Notes under the pieces: model-generated
Databases searched by the model: none
The model's input: only the letters and a program-made list of their open reading frames with translations
What the model was told of the DNA's origin: nothing
Translations under genes and position numbers: made by a program
Part shown: positions 17,501 to 25,933 of the stretch, one piece after another
How positions within the stretch are numbered: position 1 is the stretch's first letter
Layout: each line of letters opens with the position of its first letter
NCBI GenBank assembly: GCA_050942875.1
Contig: JBMNOD010000004.1
Location: forward strand, 12,557 to 76,556
Direction: 5' to 3'
Origin: JAAZAI01 sp050942875
Lineage (GTDB): Bacteria; Verrucomicrobiota; Kiritimatiellia; RFP12; UBA3636
Length of the DNA stretch: 64,000 nt

Positions 17501-18322
17501 ATGAGTTTCATTGCATTGGACAGGCCGCTGGCCATATTCGACCTGGAATCGACCGGCCTCAACCCCAGAACCGATCGAATCCTCGAGCTTTCGGTCATCC
17601 GGATCCCCGTCAAAGGCCCCCACAAGACGAAGACCTGGCTCATCAACCCCGGCATCCCCATCCCCTTGGAAACGATCGCCATCCACGGCATCAGCGACGA
17701 ACAGGTGCGCAACTGCCCGAAGTTCGTCGATGTCGCCGATGAGATCCTCGAGTTCTTCAAGGGCTGCGACCTCGGCGGTTTCGGCATCGGCCGCTTCGAC
17801 ATCCCCATGCTCGAAGAGGAATTCCTGCGCGTCGGCAAGTCCTTCGATGCCAACGGTCGCCGCCAGTTCGACGCCCAGCGCATCTACCACAAGCGCGAAC
17901 CGCGCGACCTCACGGCCGCCCTGCGCTTCTACTGCGACGAAGAACACGTCGACGCCCACGGCGCCGAAGCCGACGCCATCGCCACCCTCAAGGTGCTTCA
18001 AGGCCAGTTCGCCCGCTACCCCGACCTCCCCACCGACCCCGACGAGCTCGACCGGCTCATCAACGAGCGCGACCCGTTCTTCCTGGATCGCGACGGGAAG
18101 TTGCGCTGGCTCGACGGCGAAATCACCATCAACTTCGGCAAGAAAAAAGGCGCCAAGTTGTGCGACCTCGTCATCGAGGACCCCGGCTACCTCAAATGGA
18201 TCCTCAACGCCGACTTCGCGCGCGACACCAAGGACATCGTCCGCGACGCCCTCGAAGGTCGCTGGCCTCCCCCCCCCGCCGTCACGCCCACCAGCGCCCC
18301 CGCCGACATCAGCCTCCCTTAA
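17501..18322 (+). CDS. DnaQ-like 3'-5' exonuclease with an ExoX-type C-terminus
   Basis: This 273-residue DEDD-family exonuclease has the ExoI motif FDLESTGL (D and E at about 14 and 16), ExoII in GFGIGRFDIPML, and ExoIII in DAHGAEADA with the catalytic His and Asp, so it should be an active DEDDh enzyme. The last 80 residues (INFGKKKGAKLCDL... DPGYLKWIL) match the small domain found at the end of exodeoxyribonuclease X-like proteins. It is separate from a polymerase subunit, so a role in repair, RNA processing or nucleotide turnover is more likely than replication proofreading. It leads a plus-strand run of six genes. Confidence 0.9.
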   Translation: MSFIALDRPLAIFDLESTGLNPRTDRILELSVIRIPVKGPHKTKTWLINPGIPIPLETIAIHGISDEQVRNCPKFVDVADEILEFFKGCDLGGFGIGRFDIPMLEEEFLRVGKSFDANGRRQFDAQRIYHKREPRDLTAALRFYCDEEHVDAHGAEADAIATLKVLQGQFARYPDLPTDPDELDRLINERDPFFLDRDGKLRWLDGEITINFGKKKGAKLCDLVIEDPGYLKWILNADFARDTKDIVRDALEGRWPPPPAVTPTSAPADISLP

Positions 18323-18348
18323 TCACAACCCCGTCGAGGACCCCCGCC

Positions 18349-19671
18349 ATGCCGACTTTGAAACTCGTCGTCGAAACCGGCCCGAACGCCGGACAAACGT
18401 TCGAGATCAAGCGCGTCGGCGCCAGCATCGGCCGTTCAAACAAGAACGACATCGTCATTGCCGACGCCCAGCTCTCACGCCATCACTGCAAAGTCTTCTT
18501 CCTCGGTGACGACCTCTGGATTTCCGATCTCGCCACGCTCAATGGCACGCTCATCAACGGCGTCGCCATCCAGGAAGACGCCAAGCTCACGCCTGGCGAC
18601 CGAATCGCCATTGGCGACACGACGCTTCGCCTGGAAGACACCCAGCGCGCATCCCGGGCCGCGTCGGCGCCGAGCGCAAAGCCCGGCGCCCCCATCGACT
18701 TGGGCTTCAACACGGCTCCGCCGCCTCCAAGCGCCGGCGCCACGCCCAATGCGCGCAAAACCCTTCGCCTCGCACTCATCGCCTTCCTCGCCGTCTGCGG
18801 CCTTGCCATCGTTGTCAAGCTCATGCTGGGCGACAGCGCCCCTGCCGAGACAGCAACCCCGGCCGTGGCGGCCCCCGCCGAAAAAACGCTGCAAATCCAC
18901 TACGTCAAAGTCGAGGCCTCCGCGGAAAACGTCTTCCGATACGAGCTCGCCTTGACGCCCGACGGCGCGTTGACCGTGGCAATCGACGACTTGAGCCAAG
19001 GCCGTCAAGTGCGCAAATCCTCCGAGAAGCCCATTGCCGCCGAACTCCGCGCCAGCCTGGCGCGCCGGTTCGCCAACGCCGGCTTCTTCGAGATGGAGCC
19101 GCATCACGAGGGCATCCCGCGCGAAAACACGTGGAACACCTTTACGCTTACCGGCATCGTCGACGGTCGCGCCGCGACCGTCGTCGTCCGCAACCGCCTC
19201 GAACCCGCGGCGTTCAAGGAGCTTCGCGAAGCCATCGAGACGTTCGCCCGCAACGAACTCGGCCTCTGGGCCATCGAATTCCCGAGCGAAAGGCTTCTTG
19301 AGCTCGCCACGGAAAACATCGCCCGGGCACGCCGCCACTACGATGAGCGCGCCATCCGGCTCGACAACCTCTACCATGCCACGCGCACCTACCGGTCCGC
19401 GCTCGCCTATCTCGAGACGATCGAACCCAAGCCCGAGATCTTCGACGCCGCCGCGACCGAGCTCGCCGTCGCCGAGGCCGAGCTCGACACGCTCTTCAAA
19501 GACAAGAACTGGCAGGCAGACCATGCCATGACCACCAAGAACTGGGAACTCGCCTCCTCGACGCTGCGCGAGCTCATGGACATCATCCCCGACCGCGCAG
19601 ACGAACGTCATCGCGACGTCGAACGGCGCCTCCTCGATGTCGAGTCGCGCATCCGCAAACTCAAGAAATAG
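18349..19671 (+). CDS. FHA-domain membrane protein
   Basis: This 440-residue protein begins with an FHA domain (about residues 1-95), which binds phosphothreonine. The key residues are visible: GRS at 28-30, SRHHC at 43-47 and LNGT...NG at 64-71. A proline/alanine-rich linker and one membrane helix (139-160) follow, then a soluble, probably extracytoplasmic, region of about 270 residues ending in helices. This topology puts the FHA domain in the cytosol, where it could be read by the kinase at 15.2-17.2 kb. The frame stays open upstream to 18160, but the ATG at 18349 gives an intact FHA start. The PEGA gene follows after 4 bases. Confidence 0.88.
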   Translation: MPTLKLVVETGPNAGQTFEIKRVGASIGRSNKNDIVIADAQLSRHHCKVFFLGDDLWISDLATLNGTLINGVAIQEDAKLTPGDRIAIGDTTLRLEDTQRASRAASAPSAKPGAPIDLGFNTAPPPPSAGATPNARKTLRLALIAFLAVCGLAIVVKLMLGDSAPAETATPAVAAPAEKTLQIHYVKVEASAENVFRYELALTPDGALTVAIDDLSQGRQVRKSSEKPIAAELRASLARRFANAGFFEMEPHHEGIPRENTWNTFTLTGIVDGRAATVVVRNRLEPAAFKELREAIETFARNELGLWAIEFPSERLLELATENIARARRHYDERAIRLDNLYHATRTYRSALAYLETIEPKPEIFDAAATELAVAEAELDTLFKDKNWQADHAMTTKNWELASSTLRELMDIIPDRADERHRDVERRLLDVESRIRKLKK

Positions 19672-19675
19672 CGCC

Positions 19676-21079
19676 ATGACAACACCCGCCCTCCTCCGCG
19701 CCCTCACCGCCTGCGCCGCCGTCGCGGCCCTGCTCGCCGCCCGCCCCGCCACGGCCTCCCGGCCTCAGGCCGGCACCGTCGCAACACGCCCGGTCGTCCT
19801 CGCCTCCGATCCCCAAGGCGCCTCCATCGCGATCGACGGCGTCCCCCAGGGCGCCGCGCCGCTGACGCTCTACCTCGGTCTCGGCGCCCATCTCGTCGAG
19901 ACGTCGCTCAACGGCCATGAGACCGACTACCGCACGATCGTCGTCGATGAACTCACCTCGGGCGAGACCATCCGTCTCAAGCCCGCCACCGCCTGCGTCC
20001 TCGTCCTGTCCGAACCGCCCGGCGCCATGGTCACGCGCGACGGCATGAACCTCGGCATGACGCCGGTGCTCATGCCCGAAGTCGCCTTCGGCTCCTACCG
20101 GATCGAGCTGAACCTCGCCGGCTACAAGCCCCAGCAGATCGAGCTCGCCGTCGCCACCGCCTCCCCCCAGAAAATCGACGCGCGGCTCGTCAGCTCCTCC
20201 GCCGCGCTCGACATCACCTCCGATCCGCCCGGCGCCGCCGTCACGGTCAACGGCGTGCCACGCGGCCAGACGCCCATCCGGGTCGACAAGATCGAGGAAG
20301 GCCAAAGCGCCCTCGACATCGTCGCCGAAGGCTACGAACCCTTCCGCCAGCAAATCGGGCTCGCCGCCGGCGAAGTCTTCAAACTCCATGCCCCGCTCGT
20401 CCCGATCCCCTCGACAATCTCCATCGTCACGATCCCCGACGGCGCGCGCGTCTATGTGGACAACCAATACAAAGGCGAATCGCCCCTCAGCCTCGAAGGT
20501 CTCGCCGCCGGCAGCTACCGAATCCGCGTCGAAAAAGCCTCCTTCGACCCCATGGCGCGCACCGTCGAACTCGGACGCAACACCGACGTCGTCGAGGAAT
20601 TCAAGCTTTCAGCCAACGTCGGCTCGTTGCGCTTCACGTCCTCCCCGGCCGGCGTGACCGTGCTCGTCAACGGCCGCGACGTCGGCACCACCGCCGCCCG
20701 CGCCAACGCCACGGACCAGATTTCCGAGCCCCTCGACGTCGCCGGCATCCCCGCCGGCGAGCAGGAAGCCGTCTTCGTCCGCAAAGGCTACGCCGAGGTC
20801 CGCCGCACGATCACCGTCAAACGCGGCGAAACCACCGTCATCGACCTCGTCCGCCTCGAGCGCCTCTTCATCCCCGACGTCGAAGTCAAGACCCGCACCG
20901 CCACCTACCGCGGCGTCTACGTCTCCAAGGACGACGACTTCTACCGCCTCGAGACGAAGCCGGGCCTCACCATGAGCATCCCCAACAAGGACATCCTCAA
21001 CATCCGCCTCATCCTTGAGGAAAATGTCTTCAAGGACAACCCCGACATCGCCAGCCCCACCAATGCCGTCGGCGACTAG
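19676..21079 (+). CDS. Secreted PEGA-repeat protein
   Basis: This 467-residue protein has an N-terminal signal peptide (hydrophobic stretch up to the ATA-S region, about residue 28) followed by five PEGA-like repeats. Their hallmarks are (S/D)PPGA-V-x-NG and a glycine-tyrosine end, for example SDPPGAAVTVNG and TIPDGARVYVDN. PEGA domains are short beta structures of surface proteins, often encoded with Ser/Thr kinases. The last 70 residues form a separate domain that includes a beta-rich segment (VEVKTRTATYRGVYV). It lies 4 bases after the FHA gene, so the two are likely co-translated. No enzymatic motif is visible. Confidence 0.87.
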   Translation: MTTPALLRALTACAAVAALLAARPATASRPQAGTVATRPVVLASDPQGASIAIDGVPQGAAPLTLYLGLGAHLVETSLNGHETDYRTIVVDELTSGETIRLKPATACVLVLSEPPGAMVTRDGMNLGMTPVLMPEVAFGSYRIELNLAGYKPQQIELAVATASPQKIDARLVSSSAALDITSDPPGAAVTVNGVPRGQTPIRVDKIEEGQSALDIVAEGYEPFRQQIGLAAGEVFKLHAPLVPIPSTISIVTIPDGARVYVDNQYKGESPLSLEGLAAGSYRIRVEKASFDPMARTVELGRNTDVVEEFKLSANVGSLRFTSSPAGVTVLVNGRDVGTTAARANATDQISEPLDVAGIPAGEQEAVFVRKGYAEVRRTITVKRGETTVIDLVRLERLFIPDVEVKTRTATYRGVYVSKDDDFYRLETKPGLTMSIPNKDILNIRLILEENVFKDNPDIASPTNAVGD

Positions 21080-21104
21080 CGTCGGCGCAGGAGAAGCCCA
21101 GCCC

Positions 21105-22091
21105 ATGCCCACGACGACCCCGCACCGACGCCTCCACCTGGCATTCGCGCTCCTCGCGCTGGCAGCCGCCTGCGCGCCCGAGGCCCACGCCCAGGGCGCC
21201 GTCCTCGTCCCCGTTCGCAGCAACCAGTCGCTTCTGCCGGAGTCCATCCGCCGCGAAACCTTCGCCACCATCGACCGCACCCGCGCCACGCTCCTCAGCC
21301 GCCAGGACGACGACGGCCTCTGGACGCTCGCCGACGGCTCGCGCACCGTCTTCCCCGCCCTCGCGCTTTGCGACCCCTTTTTCCCCGCCGCCCGCGAACT
21401 CGACGCGGCGCTGGCCGCCGCCGACGCCTGGCTCGCCGAACGCGCCGCCAAGCCCTGGACGGCGCGCGGCGCCGCCGAGGCCATCTACGCCACCCTCGCG
21501 CAGCTCCTCCATCGCGGACGCCCCCCCGGCGACCGCCTCGCCACGCGGCTCTCGCGCATCCGGCTCGACGCCCTGCCCCACGACGACGCGGCGCTCGCGC
21601 TCGCCGCGCTCGACTACCTCGAATCCGCTCCCGACGGCGGCTGGGCCGGACTCGTCAACCGCCTCCGCGCCCACCGCCCGCCCGCCGTCGACACCGTCGC
21701 CATCGCCGCGCTCGCCCGCTTCAACGTCAGCCACGCCCGGCACGACCTCCCGACACGCGACGTGCAGGAGCACCTCCGCTGGATCGCCGAACACGCCGAA
21801 CTCGGCACCCTGCGCCGCTCGGCGGACGCCAAGCAGATCACGCCCCCTGCCGCCTTCTTCCTCGCCGTCGTCGCCGCCCAGCTTCCCCGCCGCGCCTTCC
21901 TCGACGAACGCCCGCCCCTGCCCGTCAACTGGCGCAACACCCTCGCCAACCGCCTCATCGAGCGGCAGCGTGTGGACTCCGCCACCGGCCTCAACTACTG
22001 GGACTCCTCCCCCGCCCCCTCCCCGACCAGCGACTCCGCACTCCGCGAAACAACGTTCGCCATCATGACCCTGGTCATTCTGGCAGAATAA
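21105..22091 (+). CDS. Secreted protein resembling prenyltransferase/squalene-oxidase repeats
   Basis: From the ATG at 21105 (AGGAGA about 10 bases upstream) this is a 328-residue protein with a signal peptide ending near AHA-Q at about residue 25. It is helical and contains a QW-like motif, RQDDDGLWTL, of the kind seen in alpha/alpha toroid folds of terpene cyclases and related surface proteins. No catalytic DxDD motif is present, so it is unlikely to be a cyclase. It is the fourth gene of the exonuclease-FHA-PEGA run. The function is unknown; a start at 21063 is possible but would put a polar lead before the signal peptide. Confidence 0.6.
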   Translation: MPTTTPHRRLHLAFALLALAAACAPEAHAQGAVLVPVRSNQSLLPESIRRETFATIDRTRATLLSRQDDDGLWTLADGSRTVFPALALCDPFFPAARELDAALAAADAWLAERAAKPWTARGAAEAIYATLAQLLHRGRPPGDRLATRLSRIRLDALPHDDAALALAALDYLESAPDGGWAGLVNRLRAHRPPAVDTVAIAALARFNVSHARHDLPTRDVQEHLRWIAEHAELGTLRRSADAKQITPPAAFFLAVVAAQLPRRAFLDERPPLPVNWRNTLANRLIERQRVDSATGLNYWDSSPAPSPTSDSALRETTFAIMTLVILAE

Positions 22092-22165
22092 GCCTGCATC
22101 AAGGACGATGGAAGGGGCAAAAACCAATGCCCCGCGCACTGCCCCGCGCCGCTCAATCGCTTTGC

Positions 22166-22194
22166 TTGCCGTCGCAGGCAAGATGGGCTATAAT
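22166..22194 (+). promoter_or_regulatory. Promoter of the ABC ATPase gene, giving a near-leaderless transcript
   Basis: TTGCCG (22166-22171), a 17-base spacer and a consensus TATAAT (22189-22194). Transcription should start about seven bases after the -10 box, at or within a base or two of the ATG at 22201. No Shine-Dalgarno sequence is available between them. Confidence 0.7.
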
Positions 22195-22200
22195 CCTGGC

Positions 22201-23067
22201 ATGACTTGCATAAGCGGAGATGACACAAAGACCAAAACCGATGCGGCTGCAGGCTTCGTGCCTGCAGCGTCCGTTGCCGACGTCTGCTTCTCGTATGGCG
22301 ACTCGGAAGTGCTCCACAACATCTCGTTCACCATCCCGCAACGCGCCATGGTGGCCGTGATCGGCCCCAACGGCGGCGGCAAGTCCACGCTGTTGCACTT
22401 GCTGCTGGGCGCGTTGCGCCCCCAGCGCGGCGCCATCCGCGTGCTCGGCCAGGCGCCCGCCGCCGCGCGTCGGCGCGTCGGCTTCGTGCCGCAGCAAATC
22501 CGGTTCGACCCCGACTTCCCGATCTCCGTCATCGAGACCGTCATGCTCGGGCGTGCCGCCGTCCACTTCATGGGCGGCTTCCGCGATCACGAGCGCGCCC
22601 TGGCATCGGCCGCGCTCAAGACCGTCGGGCTCTCGGCGCTGGAAGGACGCCGCTTCGCCGACCTCTCCGGCGGACAGCGCCAGCGCGTCTTCATCGCCCA
22701 GGCGCTGTGCGCCGACCCCGAGCTGCTCCTGCTCGACGAGCCGACCGCCAACGTCGATGCCGACACCGAGCGCGATCTCTACGACTTGTTCACGCGGCTC
22801 AACGAGACGCGCACGCTCGTCATCGTCTCCCACAACCTGCGCGTCGTGACCGCGCATGCCTCCCACATCCTCTGCGTGAACCGGACCGCGGACATCCACT
22901 TGGTCGGCGACGACGACATCGCCCGGCTTCGCCCCATTGATGGCCATGCGGGGCTGGCCTGGATCAGCCACAGCCCCCCCGGCCATCTCGAAGATCTTGG
23001 CGCGGCAGCCGATACGACATGCTGCGCCGCTGAAACAGCAACCCGCGATGGAAGGAATTCGCCATGA
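22201..23067 (+). CDS. ABC transporter ATP-binding protein, metal-uptake (ZnuC/MntB) type
   Basis: This 288-residue ATPase has Walker A GPNGGGKST, a Q-loop in FVPQQIRFDPDFPISV, the signature LSGGQRQR, Walker B LLLLDEPTANVD and the switch His in VSHN. The spacing and the PQ-x4-D-x-DFP segment resemble zinc/manganese importer ATPases. Neither a ZnuB-like permease nor a binding protein is in the window, so it must act with partners encoded elsewhere. The last 40 residues are polar and not family-like. Translation may start directly at the transcription start. The stop overlaps the start of glgB (ATGA at 23064-23067). Confidence 0.88.
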   Translation: MTCISGDDTKTKTDAAAGFVPAASVADVCFSYGDSEVLHNISFTIPQRAMVAVIGPNGGGKSTLLHLLLGALRPQRGAIRVLGQAPAAARRRVGFVPQQIRFDPDFPISVIETVMLGRAAVHFMGGFRDHERALASAALKTVGLSALEGRRFADLSGGQRQRVFIAQALCADPELLLLDEPTANVDADTERDLYDLFTRLNETRTLVIVSHNLRVVTAHASHILCVNRTADIHLVGDDDIARLRPIDGHAGLAWISHSPPGHLEDLGAAADTTCCAAETATRDGRNSP

Positions 23068-25076
23068 TACGCGACAAAAACCTCAAAAAGCTCTCCAACG
23101 ACCCGTATCTCAAGCCGCATCTGGCGCATATTCAAGAACGCGCCCAACGCATTCAGGAGCAGGAAGAACGCCTCTCGAACCCCGCCGGCAACCTCGCCGA
23201 CTTCGCCAGCGCGCACGAGTACTTCGGCCTGCACCGCACCGCCGACGGCGGATGGGTCTTCCGCGAGCTGGCGCCGAACGCCACCGCCATCTGGCTCGTC
23301 GGCGACTTCTCCGACTGGAAGCGCCAAGACGCCTACCAGCTCGAACGCATCCCGGAGAGCGACGACTGGTCCGTCGAACTCCCCGCCGACGCACTCGCCC
23401 ACGGCCAGCACTACCGGCTCGACATGGAATGGCCCGGCGGCGGCGGCCCGCGCATCCCGGCCTACGCCCGCCGCGTCGTGCAGGACGCCGGCACGAAGCT
23501 CTTCTCGGCGCAAGTCTGGGATCCCAGGCCCTACGTCTGGAAACATCCGACCTTCACCGTGCCCGACCGCGACCCGCTCATCTACGAGGCGCATGTCGGC
23601 ATGGCGCAGGAAGAACCCAAGATCGGGACGTACACCGAGTTTCGCGAGAAGACCCTGCCACGCATCGCCAAGGCCGGCTACAACACGATCCAGCTCATGG
23701 CGATCATGGAGCACCCGTACTACGGCTCGTTCGGATACCAGGTCGCCAACTTCTTCGCCTGCTCCTCGCGCTTCGGCACCCCCGAAGAGCTCAAGGAGCT
23801 GATCGACGCCGCCCACGGCCTCGGCATCGCCGTGATCATGGACCTCGTCCACTCCCACGCCGTCCTCAACGAAGTCGAGGGCATCGCGCGCTTCGACGGC
23901 ACGCGCCACCTCTACTTCCACGACGGCCCGCGCGGACGCCACACGATGTGGGATTCGGCCTGCTTCGACTACGGCCGCATCGCCACGCTCCACTTCCTGC
24001 TCTCCAACTGCCGCTACTGGATCGACGAATTCCGCTTCGACGGCTTCCGCTTCGACGGCGTCACGAGCATGCTCTACCTCCACCACGGCCTCGGCGTCGA
24101 CTTCATGCACTACGACCAGTACTTCGACGACAACGTCGACGAGGACGCCTACACCTATCTCGCGCTCGCCAACAAGGTCGTCCACGCCGTGCGTCCGGAC
24201 GCCATCACGGTCGCCGAGGACGTCAGCGGCATGCCGGGACTCTGCTCCCCCGCCGAGGAAGGCGGCGCGGGCTTCGACCTGCGCATGGCCATGGGCGTCA
24301 CCGAAACATGGGGCAAGCTCGTGCGCGACATCCCCGACCCCGACTGGCACCTCTCCTGGCTCTGGCACGAGCTCGTCAACCGCCGCGCCGACGAGCAGAC
24401 GATCAGCTACGTCGAATGCCACGACCAGGCCCTGGTCGGCGGCAAGACGCTCTTCTTCGAGATGACCGGCCCGGCGATCTACGACGCCATGCACAAGGGC
24501 AGCGGCAACCTCGCCATCGAACGCGCCATCGCCCTGCACAAGCTCGCGCGCCTCGCCACGCTCGGCGCCGCCGGCCACGGCTACCTCAACTTCATGGGCA
24601 ACGAATTCGGCCACCCCGAGTGGATCGACTTCCCGCGCGAAGGCAACGACTTCTCGCTCGACCGCGCCCGCCGGCAGTGGAGCCTCCGCGACGACCCCAC
24701 GCTGCAATTCCACTGGCTGGGCGACTTCGACGAAGCGCTCATGAAACTGGTCGGGAGCCAGGAGCGGTTCTTCCACAACCCCGTCCGGTTCATGGAAGTC
24801 TCCGACGGCGCGAAGATCCTCGTCTTCAGCCGGGGGCCGCTCTTCTTCGCGTTCAACTTCCACTGGACGCAGTCGTACCCCGACTGGGCGATCACCGTGC
24901 CGCCCGGCAGCTACGACCTCGTGCTCAACTCCGACGCGCCGGCCTTCGGCGGCCAGGGACGCATCGCGGACGGCCAGACCTTCATCCCGCTGCCCGAAAT
25001 CAAGGGCCGCGAACAGATCGACCGCATCCACGTCTACCTGCCCGCCCGCACCGCCGTCGTCCTCAAACGGCGCTGA
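23064..25076 (+). CDS. glgB: 1,4-alpha-glucan branching enzyme, GH13_8 type
   Basis: This 670-residue enzyme adds alpha-1,6 branches to glycogen. An N-terminal CBM48-like domain (HEYFGLHR...FSDW) precedes the catalytic barrel with DLVHSH, GFRFDGVTSML containing the nucleophile Asp, AEDVSGMP containing the acid/base Glu, and ECHDQALVGGK. The motif FMGNEFGHPEWIDFP and the overall layout match the eukaryote-like GH13_8 group, not the GlgB of E. coli (GH13_9). GAAGGAA precedes the ATG, which overlaps the previous stop by four bases. No other glycogen gene is nearby. Confidence 0.95.
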   Translation: MIRDKNLKKLSNDPYLKPHLAHIQERAQRIQEQEERLSNPAGNLADFASAHEYFGLHRTADGGWVFRELAPNATAIWLVGDFSDWKRQDAYQLERIPESDDWSVELPADALAHGQHYRLDMEWPGGGGPRIPAYARRVVQDAGTKLFSAQVWDPRPYVWKHPTFTVPDRDPLIYEAHVGMAQEEPKIGTYTEFREKTLPRIAKAGYNTIQLMAIMEHPYYGSFGYQVANFFACSSRFGTPEELKELIDAAHGLGIAVIMDLVHSHAVLNEVEGIARFDGTRHLYFHDGPRGRHTMWDSACFDYGRIATLHFLLSNCRYWIDEFRFDGFRFDGVTSMLYLHHGLGVDFMHYDQYFDDNVDEDAYTYLALANKVVHAVRPDAITVAEDVSGMPGLCSPAEEGGAGFDLRMAMGVTETWGKLVRDIPDPDWHLSWLWHELVNRRADEQTISYVECHDQALVGGKTLFFEMTGPAIYDAMHKGSGNLAIERAIALHKLARLATLGAAGHGYLNFMGNEFGHPEWIDFPREGNDFSLDRARRQWSLRDDPTLQFHWLGDFDEALMKLVGSQERFFHNPVRFMEVSDGAKILVFSRGPLFFAFNFHWTQSYPDWAITVPPGSYDLVLNSDAPAFGGQGRIADGQTFIPLPEIKGREQIDRIHVYLPARTAVVLKRR

Positions 25077-25080
25077 GCCC

Positions 25081-25108
25081 CTAGCCCCTAGCGACTAGCC
25101 CCTAGCCC
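25081..25108. repeat. Four CTAG heptamers between convergent stops
   Basis: CTAGCCC, CTAGCGA, CTAGCCC and CTAGCCC follow one another with an exact 7-base period between the stop of glgB and tadA. The last copy supplies the TAG stop of tadA on the minus strand. Both genes thus end at or next to the repeat. Confidence 0.8.
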
Positions 25109-25704
25109 TGGCCTTCCTGCTCGTCTTCCTGCGCAGGCTTCTTCCGCCGAGTGCGGAAGAAGCCCTGAAGCTGGTCGAGACAGGCGTCGCGACAGACGCC
25201 CGAGAGCACCTCGGGATGGTGGTTGACGCCGGGATGCTCGAACATCTTGAAAACCGTGTGCGCCCCGCGCTTCGGATCGTCCACGCCCCACACGACAAGC
25301 GGCACGCGCGCCAGCACGATGGCGCCGCCGCACATCGGGCACGGCTCCTTCGTCACGTACAAGATCGCGCGCTCCAGGCGCCAATCGCCGACGGCCGCCG
25401 TCGCCTGCGTGATCGCCAGCATCTCCGCATGCGCCGTCGGATCCTTCAGCGCCTCCGTCATGTTGTGCGAACGCCCCACGACGCGCGGGCGCCCGTCGGC
25501 GCCCGGCACGACGATGACGCACCCCGCCGGGACCTCCCCCTCGGCCTCCGCCTTCGCGGCCTCGGCTTGCGCCTGGCGCATGTATTTCTCATGGAAGGCG
25601 GCGTCCAACTCGCCAAATGCCGGCGCTGGCGGCGTCGCAGCCCCGCCTCCGGACGGCAGGTCTCCGGACTCAAAAAGAAGGTTCGATTTCCAATGAAAAA
25701 CCAC
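25102..25704 (-). CDS. tadA: tRNA-adenosine / nucleoside deaminase (TadA-like)
   Basis: This 200-residue zinc deaminase carries the HAE motif (TAHAEMLAI) with the zinc-binding His and catalytic Glu, and PCPMCGGA with the two zinc Cys. In the TadA role it converts A34 to inosine in tRNA-Arg(ACG); a free-nucleobase or guanine deaminase role is also possible. The GTG at 25704 is supported by GGAGG 11 bases upstream, but its first 40 residues are an unconserved lead, and an internal ATG at 25581 starts at the usual family position. The extreme C-terminus is acidic. It is convergent with glgB. Confidence 0.85.
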   Translation of the reverse strand: MVFHWKSNLLFESGDLPSGGGAATPPAPAFGELDAAFHEKYMRQAQAEAAKAEAEGEVPAGCVIVVPGADGRPRVVGRSHNMTEALKDPTAHAEMLAITQATAAVGDWRLERAILYVTKEPCPMCGGAIVLARVPLVVWGVDDPKRGAHTVFKMFEHPGVNHHPEVLSGVCRDACLDQLQGFFRTRRKKPAQEDEQEGQG

Positions 25705-25728
25705 TTCTGAAAAATCCTCCGAATAGGC

Positions 25729-25758
25729 TTGACTTCACGACGCAAAAGATGGTAGCCT
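25729..25758 (+). promoter_or_regulatory. Putative promoter of the tRNA-Thr gene
   Basis: TTGACT (25729-25734) and TAGCCT (25753-25758) are 18 bases apart, with transcription predicted near 25765, just before the tRNA. The -10 box is poor. It overlaps the upstream region of tadA, which runs the other way. Confidence 0.4.
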
Positions 25759-25771
25759 GTGCAGTTCTTGA

Positions 25772-25847
25772 GCCAACATAGCTCAGCTGGTAGAGCAGCG
25801 CACTCGTAATGCGCAGGTCGTCGGTTCGATTCCGACTGTTGGCTCCA
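25772..25847 (+). tRNA. tRNA-Thr (anticodon CGT)
   Basis: A full cloverleaf can be folded: acceptor GCCAACA/TGTTGGC, D-stem GCTC/GAGC, anticodon stem GCGCA/TGCGC with loop CTCGTAA (anticodon CGT, reading ACG), variable AGGTC-like region and a T-arm GTCGG-TTCGATT-CCGAC. The discriminator T is followed by an encoded CCA (25845-25847). It stands alone. Confidence 0.96.
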
Positions 25848-25870
25848 TTTCTTTGTTTCCCTTCCTTCGA

Positions 25871-25905
25871 GCCCCGCCTTCCGCATCGGATCGCGGGGCT
25901 TTTTT
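25871..25905 (+). terminator. Intrinsic terminator after tRNA-Thr
   Basis: GCCCCGC (25871-25877) pairs with GCGGGGC (25893-25899), followed by six T residues. It lies 24 bases after the tRNA CCA and is the clearest classical terminator in the window. Confidence 0.85.
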
Positions 25906-25933
25906 CCCTCCCGACGACCGTCTGCGTCTCCGT

